A DNA stretch of 64,000 nt. Origin: Terracoccus sp. 273MFTsu3.1 (lineage in GTDB: Bacteria; Actinomycetota; Actinomycetes; Actinomycetales; Dermatophilaceae). The stretch spans positions 868,001 to 932,000 of the forward strand of contig NZ_KB911820.1 in assembly GCF_000383675.1 (NCBI RefSeq), read 5' to 3'. The position numbers and the translations under genes are program-made. The stretch's first letter is position 1, and every line of letters starts with the position of its first letter. Below are positions 1 through 7,992 of the stretch, one piece after another. The notes under the pieces were generated by a model, which saw only the letters and a list, made by a program, of their open reading frames with translations, was not told where the DNA came from and searched no databases.

Positions 1-1
1 T

Positions 2-313
2 CTCTCCCGCCACTCGTGGGGCCGTTACACCAAGCAGGGTGATGACCTCATCGGCTTCGTGCGCTCCGAGTGGTCCAGCGTCCGCCGCACGGCCGAGCAG
101 ATGAGCAAGTCCCGCTCGTCGATCCAGCGCGCCATGGCGGGGCTGCGCGAGAAGGGGTACATCACCATCTCGCCGACGACCACCTCGCGCGGGAGCGGCC
201 CCAGCGACATCAAGATCTGGTGGTTCGAGAGCGACGACATCATGCGCGAGGAAGTCCGCAACGACCCCGCAGCCCTGCCGGAGATCTTCCGCTCCGGTGA
301 GCCCTCCGAGTAG
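2..313 (+). CDS. Winged-helix DNA-binding protein, C-terminal part (5' end outside window)
   Basis: The frame is open from the window edge, so only about the last 103 residues are visible. They contain a helix-turn-helix (RRTAEQMSKSRSSIQRAM, then LREKGYITIS as wing), typical of winged-helix proteins. The gene is followed at once by three palindromic 20-bp repeats and then by the replication genes. From that position I infer a replication initiator or an autoregulator that binds the repeats; this is inference. A short Trp-rich tail (IKIWWFES) follows the wing. Confidence 0.7.
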   Translation, partial: LSRHSWGRYTKQGDDLIGFVRSEWSSVRRTAEQMSKSRSSIQRAMAGLREKGYITISPTTTSRGSGPSDIKIWWFESDDIMREEVRNDPAALPEIFRSGEPSE

Positions 314-317
314 TCGG

Positions 318-383
318 GGGTGTCCCACCAGTGGGTCACATGGGTGTCCCACTGGTGGGTCGGGGGTGTCCCATTCGTGGGTC
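318..383. repeat. Three 20-bp iteron-like palindromic repeats
   Basis: Copies start at 318, 342 and 364 and read GGGTGTCCCAYYNGTGGGTC. Each has a CCCA-NNN-TGGG type palindromic core, and the core of copy 2 is the exact reverse complement of that of copy 1. Centre-to-centre spacing is 24 and 22 bp, close to two helical turns. They lie between a winged-helix gene and the helicase/primase genes, as expected for an origin or an operator. Confidence 0.75.
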
Positions 384-396
384 ACTCTTATAAGGA

Positions 397-433
397 AGAG
401 CACTGGCTTTTAGAGCACTGGCAGAGCGCTGGC
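397..433 (+). repeat. Three 11-bp direct repeats AGAGCRCTGGC
   Basis: Copies at 397, 412 and 423 (the last with G for A at position 6). Copies 2 and 3 abut. They sit between the palindromic repeats and the ribosome-binding site of the next gene, so they form part of the same compact regulatory or origin region. Confidence 0.65.
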
Positions 434-464
434 GGCAGCCGCTGCCGGAGAAGGAAGGACAACC

Positions 465-1190
465 ATGACCCGCTACGCGGACAACGACCCCCGAGCGCTC
501 CTCGGTGATGAGCCCTCGGGCGACCGGTACGGCTCGAAGAAGCCGCCTGCGGCCCCTCGTGGCAAGCCCCGCTCCACCGGCGGCACCGGAAGCACCCGCC
601 AGACGCGCGCCACGGCCCGCAGGAGCGACGAGGAGACCGTCCGGCAGGTTCGGGACGGCAAGCCTCAGAACAAGGCCTCCAGCGGCCTCTACGACACCCT
701 CGCCGAGCAGTTCCTCTCGCAGGACTGGATCGCCACGCACCGAGGCAACACCGCGACGGTCCCGACCATCGAGGTGGGCGACACCGGCCGACCACTCATC
801 GCCAAGATCCTCCGCGACAAGGTCGCCTCGGAGAAGCGCTTCGAGGGTCGCGACGACGAGAAGATCGCCGAGGTCGTGGAGTACGCGATGAAGCACTTCT
901 TCGACCGGCTCGACAACGACCTTCGCCGGGGGCGGCTTGTCAACCAGTTCGTCAGTTCCGATTGGTGGGATACGCTTATCCCTGAAGCCATCGACCACTG
1001 GCACGCCGTCCGCATCCCGCCCGAGGTGTTCGAGCGCGGACGACAGGAGGCCGAGGCCTTCTACGCGGCGTGGCCCACGCGTGACGCCCGCCCAGCACGA
1101 CCGACCAACCCGCGTGAGGCTGCCGAGCGCTTCGAGCAGATCCTCGCCGCCAACCGACCGAACTACGACGATTGCGAGCCGCTTACGTGA
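465..1190 (+). CDS. Hypothetical protein upstream of the replicative helicase
   Basis: A 241-residue protein I do not recognise. The first 60 residues are basic and low in complexity (R, P, T, S, G); the rest is mixed and probably helical, with several Trp. The ATG follows a good AAGGAAGGA site. Its stop overlaps the helicase start by four bases (GTGA), so the two are translationally coupled. A role as helicase partner or loader is possible from position alone. Confidence 0.8.
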   Translation: MTRYADNDPRALLGDEPSGDRYGSKKPPAAPRGKPRSTGGTGSTRQTRATARRSDEETVRQVRDGKPQNKASSGLYDTLAEQFLSQDWIATHRGNTATVPTIEVGDTGRPLIAKILRDKVASEKRFEGRDDEKIAEVVEYAMKHFFDRLDNDLRRGRLVNQFVSSDWWDTLIPEAIDHWHAVRIPPEVFERGRQEAEAFYAAWPTRDARPARPTNPREAAERFEQILAANRPNYDDCEPLT

Positions 1191-2419
1191 GTGCCAACGG
1201 CAGGTACCTCCTCTCGAAGGTCGTTGAGACCCAGCGCCTTCAACCCCTGCTCGCTGCGGGCATCGGCCCCCAGCACTTCCCCGTGGAGATCGACCGCGAG
1301 GTCTTCGAGACCCTCCACGACAGTCATACGCGGCACGGGTCGCTCCTGAGCGTGAAGACGCTGAAGATGGACTTCCCGGAGTACAAGTTCATCAAGGTCC
1401 CCGACGACATCGAGATCCTCGTCGAGCGCGTCCAGCGGGACTACCTCGGCTCGATGCTCTCGCTGACGATCAACGCGGCAGCCGAGTCGTGGGACGGCGG
1501 GGACTTCGACGCCGCGCGCCTGTCCATGGAGATCGGCCTGAAGCAGATGCAGGCCAACAAGACCAACGGCCTGCGCACCCTCGACATCCGGTCCCTCGCC
1601 GAGAAGTGGGAGAACGACCGACTCAACACCGAGAAGGGCATCCCGTTCGGCATCAAGGAGATCGACGACGAGACCGGTGGCGTCTTCTCCGACCAGTTCG
1701 TCGTCGTCATCGGCCCTCCCGGCTCGGGTAAGTCCGCCCACCTGCTGTCGTACGCCGACGCCGCTGCCAAGGCGGGCCACCGCGCGCTCTTCATCACCAT
1801 CGAGATGAGCGACGAGCACCAGATGGCCCGCCTCGCGGCCAAGCACTCGGGCGTGCCCTACAAGACCATCCGTCGTGGCACCCCCGACCAGCGCCAGAAG
1901 CAGAAGATCGCCGCCGCGCTGGAGAAGATCGCCGACGGGGAGCGCCTGATCATTCAGGAGGTGCCCGCCGAACTGGCGTCGATGGAGACGGTCAACGACC
2001 TCGTCGCGAAGTTCGCCCCGGACGCGATCTACATCGACGGTGCCTACCTGATGCAACTGCCCAACGTCCGCGCGAACGCGGCCCAGTGGGAGAAACTCAG
2101 CGAACTCACGCGCTCGATGAAGAACCTCATCCTGAAGCATCATCGCCCGATCTTCATCAGCACGCAGGTGCTGCTCTCGAAGATGGTCGGCGGCGAGGTG
2201 ACGCAGGGCAGCGTCGGCTACTCGTCCTCGTTCCTGCAGGACGCCGACATCATGATCGGTGTTCAACCCGACGGGGAACTCCCGGACCGCCAGATGGTCA
2301 AGGTGCTGAAGTTCCGAGACGGCAACAAGCCGAACGTCCACGTCCAGTGGGACTGGCAGACGTACAACATGACGTCGGCTGCAGAGGCCTCGGGCGATCA
2401 ACCGCAGGCGCAGTTCTGA
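1187..2419 (+). CDS. DnaB-like replicative DNA helicase
   Basis: About 410 residues with a RecA-fold helicase core: Walker A GPPGSGKS near residue 175, ALFITIEMS after it, Walker B-like AIYIDGAYL, and IFISTQV further on. These match the C-terminal domain of DnaB/gp41-type hexameric helicases, which unwind DNA ahead of the fork using ATP. The N-terminal 150 residues would be the primase/loader-binding part. I chose the GTG that overlaps the preceding stop; an upstream in-frame TTG is possible. It is coupled by TGATG to the next gene. Confidence 0.88.
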   Translation: MSANGRYLLSKVVETQRLQPLLAAGIGPQHFPVEIDREVFETLHDSHTRHGSLLSVKTLKMDFPEYKFIKVPDDIEILVERVQRDYLGSMLSLTINAAAESWDGGDFDAARLSMEIGLKQMQANKTNGLRTLDIRSLAEKWENDRLNTEKGIPFGIKEIDDETGGVFSDQFVVVIGPPGSGKSAHLLSYADAAAKAGHRALFITIEMSDEHQMARLAAKHSGVPYKTIRRGTPDQRQKQKIAAALEKIADGERLIIQEVPAELASMETVNDLVAKFAPDAIYIDGAYLMQLPNVRANAAQWEKLSELTRSMKNLILKHHRPIFISTQVLLSKMVGGEVTQGSVGYSSSFLQDADIMIGVQPDGELPDRQMVKVLKFRDGNKPNVHVQWDWQTYNMTSAAEASGDQPQAQF

Positions 2420-2868
2420 TGCAGGGCGGCGACATCTCCAACGAGGTCACGGCCCGGTTCCTCCTCGTCTTCGAGGGGCTCATCGGGATCCTGCCGGACA
2501 AGCGCGCGGAGGCGAAGTTCTCTCGCAGCGTCCGCTTCAAGCGCTGGGAGGCAGCGGTCGGCCAGTTCCACCTCAACGAGATGGCCTCGAAGGTGGTCTG
2601 GGACACGGTCTGGCGGCGCAACTACTCGGTCGACGTCGTCACCTTCCTCGGCGACGACATGGTCGACCACGTCCGCAACCGGATCGAGCACTGGGGCCTG
2701 CCCGTCGGCAAGGTCTGGACCGAGGACAAGTACCTGCTCGCCCGCACCCTCAACTACCGGCCCGACGTCATCGGCGTCTACCACACCAACCCGGCCGACT
2801 TCGCTGTCTTCGGCAGCAAGGGACGGGTCGTCGACCCCGCCATGCCCACACTCATCGGAGGCTACTGA
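2419..2868 (+). CDS. Hypothetical protein between helicase and primase
   Basis: 149 residues, not recognised. It starts at an ATG overlapping the helicase stop (TGATG) and is itself joined the same way to the primase, so it is a firm member of the replication operon. The C-terminal half has alternating hydrophobic strands (VDVVTFLGDD, RPDVIGVYHT) that suggest a Rossmann-like alpha/beta fold. No catalytic motif is evident. Confidence 0.8.
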   Translation: MQGGDISNEVTARFLLVFEGLIGILPDKRAEAKFSRSVRFKRWEAAVGQFHLNEMASKVVWDTVWRRNYSVDVVTFLGDDMVDHVRNRIEHWGLPVGKVWTEDKYLLARTLNYRPDVIGVYHTNPADFAVFGSKGRVVDPAMPTLIGGY

Positions 2869-3923
2869 TGCGCCGCGCGAAGCACCGCACCCGACCGGCA
2901 GCGACCGGCTGGGAGGCCATGTCGCTCATGGTCTCCAACCCCATCCCCGGGGACATCCCGGCGTGCCTCGACGAGTTGGGCGTCGACTTCCGGCTCGTGC
3001 TCGAAGAGGCCCACATGAAGTGCCCCGCGCACTTCCGTCGGCTGGGCAAGGAGGACCGCCACCCCTCCTTCTCGGTCAACATCGAGGACGGCCTCTACAA
3101 CTGCTTCTCGTGTGGCTTCACAGGCAAGTTCTGGGAACTGGTCAAGGAACTGACCGACATGACCCAAGAGCAGGCCGTGGCGTGGTGCCAGAAGCGCGGG
3201 GGAGTGGAGCGCGCGAAGCGCATCGTCAGCGAGGAGGGCGGTCTGAGGTTCGGGGCTGTCGACACCACCACGGTGATCAACGAGGCCAGCCTCGCGCTCT
3301 ACGTCGAGGTCCCCGAGAAGGCCTGCGCCACCCGCAACATCGCCCCCGACTCCGCCGACCACTACGGCGTGCTCTGGGACAAGGACGAGGAGCGCTGGAT
3401 CGTACCCATCCGCGACCCCAACACCGGCAAGTTGTGGGGCTGGCAGGAGAAGAACGCCCGGTACTTCCGGAACAAGCCCTTCAACGTCCGCAAGCAGGAC
3501 ACCCTCTTCGGCATCCACCAGATCGACCCGGAGGAGCGCACCGTAATCGTCGTCGAGTCTCCGCTCGACGTGCCCCGAGGTCATACGGCTGGCTACGACA
3601 ACTTCGTGGCCACCTTCGGCGCGGAGATCACCAACGAGCAGTTGGCGTTCCTCTTCGAGCGCTTCGACATCATCATCTGGGCCCTCGACAACGACCGCGC
3701 CGGAGCGAAGGCGCTGAAGGCCATCCTCACGCTCTACAAGGGCTACCCGAACATCCAGCGCGTCTTCAAATACGCCGTGCCGTGGGACCGCGCCCTCGAC
3801 GACGCGAAGAAGGACCAGCCCGAGGGCTACGTCAAGGACATCGGCGACATGACCGACGGCGAGATCCACACCGGCGTCACCGGTGCCGTCTCCGCGCTCA
3901 CCTACGGGAGGACCTTCAAGTGA
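2868..3923 (+). CDS. DNA primase (CHC2 zinc finger plus TOPRIM)
   Basis: 351 residues. A CHC2-type zinc finger is visible near residues 51-84 (CPAH ... CFSC), and a TOPRIM core follows: VIVVESPLD with its acidic residue near 231, then IIIWALDNDRAG with the acidic pair near 273. These are the metal-binding and catalytic sites of DnaG-type primases, which lay RNA primers for lagging-strand synthesis. No separate helicase domain is present; that function is in the DnaB-like gene two upstream. Confidence 0.9.
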   Translation: MRRAKHRTRPAATGWEAMSLMVSNPIPGDIPACLDELGVDFRLVLEEAHMKCPAHFRRLGKEDRHPSFSVNIEDGLYNCFSCGFTGKFWELVKELTDMTQEQAVAWCQKRGGVERAKRIVSEEGGLRFGAVDTTTVINEASLALYVEVPEKACATRNIAPDSADHYGVLWDKDEERWIVPIRDPNTGKLWGWQEKNARYFRNKPFNVRKQDTLFGIHQIDPEERTVIVVESPLDVPRGHTAGYDNFVATFGAEITNEQLAFLFERFDIIIWALDNDRAGAKALKAILTLYKGYPNIQRVFKYAVPWDRALDDAKKDQPEGYVKDIGDMTDGEIHTGVTGAVSALTYGRTFK

Positions 3924-5578
3924 TGCTCACCGGGCTGCGGCCCTATCAGGAGGAGGCCGTCGACATGGCCACCGAGCGCGGCTCCGCGCTCATCGCCTAC
4001 GAGATGGGGCTCGGCAAGACCATCTGCGCCCTCGCGATCTGCGAGGAGATCATGGGCCGCGACAGCGAGACCGTCGCCGCCATCGTCGTGCCCGCCAACC
4101 TGAAGTGGCAGTGGGCGCAGGAGATCGCCAAGCACACCGACGTCGACACCACGACGAAGAAGATCCGGCTCAACGGGGAGTCCCACGACATCACCATCCC
4201 CAAGGAGCACCACGGCCTCGTCATCGACGGCGACCGGGAGAAGCGCCGCAAGCAACTGCGCTACGCCATGGAGCAGCGCCCGCCGTACGTCATCCTCGGC
4301 TACGAGAACGTCGTCAACGACTGGCGGCTCGTGTCCCGGCTGCGCCCCGACGTCATCGTGCTCGACGAGGCCACGGCCATCAAGACGTTCAAGGCCAACC
4401 GCACCAAGCAGATCAAGCGGTGGACCGCCGACGTGCGCGTCGCGCTGACCGGCTCGCCCATCGAGAACGGCAAGCCGGAGGAGATCTTCTCGATCATGGA
4501 GTGGGTCGACGCCAAGGTGCTCGGCCGCTACGACCTGTTCGACAAGGCCTTCATCACCCGCAACTCCTACGGCGCGGTCGTGCGCTACAAGAACATGCCG
4601 GTGCTCAACCGCAAACTGCAGGGCGTCATGTCCCGCAAGCGCCGCACCGACCCCGACGTCGCGCCCTACCTGCCGGAGGTCACCGAGACGACCGAGTGGG
4701 TGGCCATCGACAAGCCCACCCGGGACGCCTACAAGGTCATCGGGCAGGACCTGCTGGAGGCCCTCGCCAAGGCAGCGGAGAAGACGGTCAACGACTTCGA
4801 CCTCTTCAACCACTACCACGGTGGCGGGGACTCCGGCGGCACCAAGGAGGCGGGCGACATCATGGCGCGGATGCTCGCGACCGAGATGCTGCTGAATCAT
4901 CCCGACCTCGTGCGCCAGTCCGCGCGCGAGTACTTGGAGAGCGTCCGTCGCCGGAAGGAGGGGGAGGAGCGCGCCACGTGGCCCGGGTCGAAGTACGCGG
5001 CCCAGATCGTCCGCAACGGAGCGCTCGACGCCGTCAAGAGCAGCCCCAAGATGGATCACCTCATCACCCGCATCGGAGAGATCACCGAGGGCAACCCCGC
5101 CAGCAAGATCATCGTCTTCTCGTTCCACCGCCGGGCCTGCGCGATCATCGAGCAGCGGCTCGCCGAGGTCGGCATCGGCTCGGTCTCCTACCACGGCGAG
5201 ATGTCCGCCAGCCAGAAGGTCGGCGCGGTGGCCAAGTTCCGCAACGAGGAGCAGACCCGCGTCATCATCTGCTCCCACGCGGCAGCCTTCGGCACCGACC
5301 TGAACATGGCCGACTACCTGATCAACTTCGACCTGCCGTGGTCGGCTGGGACGATGGACCAGATCAACGCCCGCCACGTCCGCGCGTCCTCGAAGTTCAA
5401 GAGCGTCTACATCATCAACATGCTCTGCGAGAACACCATCGAGGCCCGCAAGCCCGAGGTGCTGGCCCACAAGCGCCGCACCGCCTCGGCCGTGGTCGAC
5501 GGCAAGGGAGCAGACGGACGGGGCCGCGTCGAGAACAGCGTGGCGACCCTAACCGAGTTCCTGAAGCGCACCCTATGA
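3923..5578 (+). CDS. SNF2-type DEAD-box-like helicase/translocase
   Basis: 551 residues of superfamily 2. Walker A EMGLGKT near residue 30, motif Ia VVPANLKWQW, motif II VLDEATA (DEAT, where SNF2 proteins usually have DEAH), motif III ALTGSPIEN, then the second lobe with IIVFSFHRRA, SYHGEMSA and NFDLPWSAGTMDQINARHVR (motifs IV-VI, motif VI somewhat divergent). Phages commonly carry such proteins near the primase; the role in remodelling DNA is inferred. The ATG overlaps the primase stop; GTG three bases earlier is an alternative. Confidence 0.88.
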   Translation: MLTGLRPYQEEAVDMATERGSALIAYEMGLGKTICALAICEEIMGRDSETVAAIVVPANLKWQWAQEIAKHTDVDTTTKKIRLNGESHDITIPKEHHGLVIDGDREKRRKQLRYAMEQRPPYVILGYENVVNDWRLVSRLRPDVIVLDEATAIKTFKANRTKQIKRWTADVRVALTGSPIENGKPEEIFSIMEWVDAKVLGRYDLFDKAFITRNSYGAVVRYKNMPVLNRKLQGVMSRKRRTDPDVAPYLPEVTETTEWVAIDKPTRDAYKVIGQDLLEALAKAAEKTVNDFDLFNHYHGGGDSGGTKEAGDIMARMLATEMLLNHPDLVRQSAREYLESVRRRKEGEERATWPGSKYAAQIVRNGALDAVKSSPKMDHLITRIGEITEGNPASKIIVFSFHRRACAIIEQRLAEVGIGSVSYHGEMSASQKVGAVAKFRNEEQTRVIICSHAAAFGTDLNMADYLINFDLPWSAGTMDQINARHVRASSKFKSVYIINMLCENTIEARKPEVLAHKRRTASAVVDGKGADGRGRVENSVATLTEFLKRTL

Positions 5579-5602
5579 CGTCAATCGGAACGCGCTGCCC
5601 GG

Positions 5603-5631
5603 TTGACTCATAGTTACTCCTCCGGTACCTT
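5603..5631 (+). promoter_or_regulatory. Promoter TTGACT-17-TACCTT
   Basis: Good -35 and -10 hexamers with 17-bp spacing in the gap after the SNF2 gene. The leader to the next ATG is about 65 bases and contains ACCGATTGAC (5679-5688), a string also found just before the ribosome-binding sites at 12977 and 34560. Confidence 0.55.
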
Positions 5632-5701
5632 TGTCTCGTGGCCGCATCACTGCGGCGACTGACAATCGAACCGACCACACCGATTGACGAAAGGTGAGCC
5701 T

Positions 5702-6148
5702 ATGCCGCGTGTTGTCCAGCGCCGATCCGGACTGAGCCAGTTCGAGCGCAAGGCCCTGCAGTTCCTCGCGCTGCGCGACGAGGAGAAGCAGATCAAGATC
5801 CGCAAGGAGGCCCTGCAGAAGGTCCTTCAACCTCAGGTCGCCAAGGACGGTGACCTCGACGACATCGGCGGTCATCGCGCGCTGACGTTCCGCGAGCCCA
5901 TCGAGATGGGCGGCAAGACCTACACCGGTCTGAAGCAGGAGCGTCGCGTCAGCAAGGTCTTCGACGAGGAGAAGGCCGAGGAGATCCTGAAGGCCAAGGG
6001 CCTCTGGGAAGACGCCATCGAGACCATCGAGGTCATCGACCAAGACAAGGTCTACGCCCTCCACATGGACGACAAGATCACCGAGGCCGAGATGGACCTG
6101 ATCCTCGCGGACAAGGAGACGTTCGCGTTCGTGACGGTGGCCGCGTGA
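5702..6148 (+). CDS. Hypothetical protein
   Basis: 148 residues, no known family recognised. The N-terminal third is highly charged and helical (ERKALQFLALRDEEKQIKIR, Lys/Glu-rich); the rest alternates strand and helix. The ATG lies behind GAAAGGTGAG and is the first gene after a promoter and a break in the replication operon. Its stop overlaps the next GTG by four bases. Confidence 0.8.
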   Translation: MPRVVQRRSGLSQFERKALQFLALRDEEKQIKIRKEALQKVLQPQVAKDGDLDDIGGHRALTFREPIEMGGKTYTGLKQERRVSKVFDEEKAEEILKAKGLWEDAIETIEVIDQDKVYALHMDDKITEAEMDLILADKETFAFVTVAA

Positions 6149-6600
6149 GCACCCAGATGGTCGACGCTGCCTTCGAGCAGTTGGGGTTCTACCCCGGGTC
6201 GAGCCGCCCGATCATCCGGCACCCGAACCGGCACGTCGAGGACCGCCCCCGTCGCCACCAGTACGCCATCGACGACTCGTGGGACGAGAAGCCCCGCAAG
6301 TACGTGACCAACGGCGTCGAGACCGAGTTCTTCACCGTCGGCCAGTTGGCCCGGGCCCTCGGTCGTGAGGCGGTCACCATCCGCAAGTGGGAGCGCGAGG
6401 GCACGATCCCCGTCGCGATCTTCCAAGTCCCCGGCAAGGAGGGGGACGCCCGAGGCCGACGCCGCCTCTACACGAGGGCTCAGGTCGAGGGGATCGTCCG
6501 CATCGCCCACGAGGAGGGCGTGCTCCACGAGCGCCGCCGCTCCTTCGCCACCACGGAGTTCAAGGCACGCGTCCTCGAACTCTTCAAGAAGACCACCTGA
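6145..6600 (+). CDS. MerR-like helix-turn-helix protein
   Basis: 151 residues. A MerR-type HTH is clear at about residues 62-110: FFTVGQLARALGREAVTIRKWE, then the RRRLYTRAQVEGI segment that normally closes the winged helix. No effector or dimerisation coiled coil is present, so this is the short, excisionase/MerR-like form used by phages for DNA binding. Targets are unknown. It starts at a GTG overlapping the preceding stop. Confidence 0.82.
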   Translation: MSTQMVDAAFEQLGFYPGSSRPIIRHPNRHVEDRPRRHQYAIDDSWDEKPRKYVTNGVETEFFTVGQLARALGREAVTIRKWEREGTIPVAIFQVPGKEGDARGRRRLYTRAQVEGIVRIAHEEGVLHERRRSFATTEFKARVLELFKKTT

Positions 6601-6613
6601 CAAGGAGATCCAC

Positions 6614-6823
6614 ATGTTCAACCCCACCCAGAGCGCTCAGGACAAGTTGCTCAGCGAGCAGGCGTCCGCCGAGATGTTCGGCCGCAACGTCGCCGCCCTC
6701 GTCGAGAAGGGCTCGGACCTGAGCAGCGTGCTCGTCACCGTCGCGGAGTACGTCGCCGAGGCCGACGAGCCGACCATCGGAGAGGCGAACCGCTACCTCT
6801 ACCGCTGGCTTCGCGGCGAGTGA
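6614..6823 (+). CDS. Hypothetical small protein
   Basis: 69 residues, acidic and probably all-helical, ending YLYRWLRGE. The ATG follows CAAGGAG. Its stop overlaps the next GTG (GTGA). Function unknown; it sits in an operon with a MerR-like regulator and the ssDNA-binding candidate. Confidence 0.78.
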   Translation: MFNPTQSAQDKLLSEQASAEMFGRNVAALVEKGSDLSSVLVTVAEYVAEADEPTIGEANRYLYRWLRGE

Positions 6824-7071
6824 GCATCCGCGTCACCCGAGCCCGCAAGGTCGTCGTCAACCCGGTCATCAACGGCTACGAGTCCATCGAGATGTTCGCG
6901 TCAGTCGCGGACGAGTTCGACGTTCTGCCGAAGGACCTCGACGAGTGGGCGCAGGGCTATGACGGCCTGATCGACCGGCTGCTACAGGGCGAGATGGACG
7001 CCGCCGCAGCCGTGACCAGCAACGAGCACTCCATCGTGCACGACTACCGATTCACCGAGAAAGAGGACTGA
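6820..7071 (+). CDS. Hypothetical small protein
   Basis: 83 residues, acidic, unknown family. It starts at a GTG overlapping the previous stop and is followed without a gap by the next ATG, so it is translated as part of the same operon. Confidence 0.78.
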   Translation: MSIRVTRARKVVVNPVINGYESIEMFASVADEFDVLPKDLDEWAQGYDGLIDRLLQGEMDAAAAVTSNEHSIVHDYRFTEKED

Positions 7072-7908
7072 ATGCCCCGCACCGTACGCCGTACCACCCG
7101 CTCGCGCGACGAGATCGACGAGCAGGACGAGGACCGCCCCACCCGTCGCGGCAGTCATCGCGAGGAGCGACCCGCCCGCCGTGGCCGCTCCCGTGACGAG
7201 GACACCGACAACGGCTTCGACGACGATGACGACGACGAGCCCGAGGAGAAGCCCCGCGCCCGTCGCGCCAGCCGCGTCAAGGACGAGCCGAAGCGCAAGT
7301 CCGGCCGTGCCGCCGCATCCGGCTGGGGAGCCGCCGAGGAGGTCCGCGAGGCCATCCCGTCGACCGGCAACTTCGCCGAGGACCTGAAGTTGCCCGAGAA
7401 GGGCAAGATCATCATCAAGTTCGTCGAGGACGAGCCGTTCGACTCCTACGCGGAGCACTGGGTCCCGCAGAAGGGCAAGCAGTCCTTCACCTGCGCCGGT
7501 GAGGACTGCCCGCTCTGCGAGGTCGGCAACCGCCCGAACGCCAAGATCTGCTTCAACGTGATCTCGCTCGCGGACCCGGCCAAGCCGGAACTGAAGCGCT
7601 GGCGCACCGGCGTCCAGATCGCCGAGACCATCAAGGAGTTCACGGTCAAGGGCGAGAAGACCGCCCCGCTGAGCCGCGAGGACTACTACTACGAGGTCAA
7701 GCGCGCGAAGACGGCCAACGACAAGACGGTCACGACGGTCACGCCGATCAAGGCCCGCGACCTCGACAGCGACTACGACATCGAGCCGCTGACGGACGAC
7801 GACATCGACGAGGCCATCGAGAAGGCCGGTGGCCTCTACGACTGGGAGTCCACCGAGGACACCCCCATGTCGGTGCTGGAGCAGCAGGCCGACAAGGCCG
7901 CTGCCTGA
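7072..7908 (+). CDS. Putative single-stranded DNA-binding protein (gp32-like)
   Basis: 278 residues. The first 90 are a disordered, alternating basic/acidic stretch including a run of seven Asp near residue 50. The central part has FTCAGEDCPLCEVGNRPNAK, a zinc-binding-like Cys cluster resembling that of T4 gp32-type ssDNA-binding proteins, followed by a beta-rich region and an acidic C-terminus. Position just before DNA polymerase supports this. The family call is by motif and context only. It shares the N-terminal start MPRTVRR with the gene at 16064. Confidence 0.62.
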   Translation: MPRTVRRTTRSRDEIDEQDEDRPTRRGSHREERPARRGRSRDEDTDNGFDDDDDDEPEEKPRARRASRVKDEPKRKSGRAAASGWGAAEEVREAIPSTGNFAEDLKLPEKGKIIIKFVEDEPFDSYAEHWVPQKGKQSFTCAGEDCPLCEVGNRPNAKICFNVISLADPAKPELKRWRTGVQIAETIKEFTVKGEKTAPLSREDYYYEVKRAKTANDKTVTTVTPIKARDLDSDYDIEPLTDDDIDEAIEKAGGLYDWESTEDTPMSVLEQQADKAAA

Positions 7909-7926
7909 CGGCAGCCCGCAACACCC

Positions 7927-7966
7927 GCCGACGCCCCATCTCTCAGCCGAGGGGTGGGGCGTCGGC
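7927..7966 (+). terminator. 12-bp stem-loop before DNA polymerase
   Basis: GCCGACGCCCCA pairs with TGGGGCGTCGGC around a 16-base loop. There is no U-run afterwards, so it may be a weak terminator or an mRNA-stabilising hairpin rather than a classical intrinsic terminator. Confidence 0.5.
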
Positions 7967-7992
7967 ATCCTCGGACCACGAAAGGACCACGC

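Noticed and set aside
8-20. CCACTCGTGGGG resembling the iteron core
   Set aside because: It lies inside the coding sequence of the winged-helix gene and lacks the flanking GTGTCC and GTC of the three true copies.
3883-5613. Second long plus-strand frame over the SNF2 gene
   Set aside because: Arg/Pro/His/Gly-rich translation without motifs; shadow of the SNF2 reading frame.
5684-5689. TTGACG of the ACCGATTGAC leader string as a -35
   Set aside because: A -10 at normal spacing would fall inside the gene; the string recurs at similar distance from other ribosome-binding sites, so it is treated as a leader motif.
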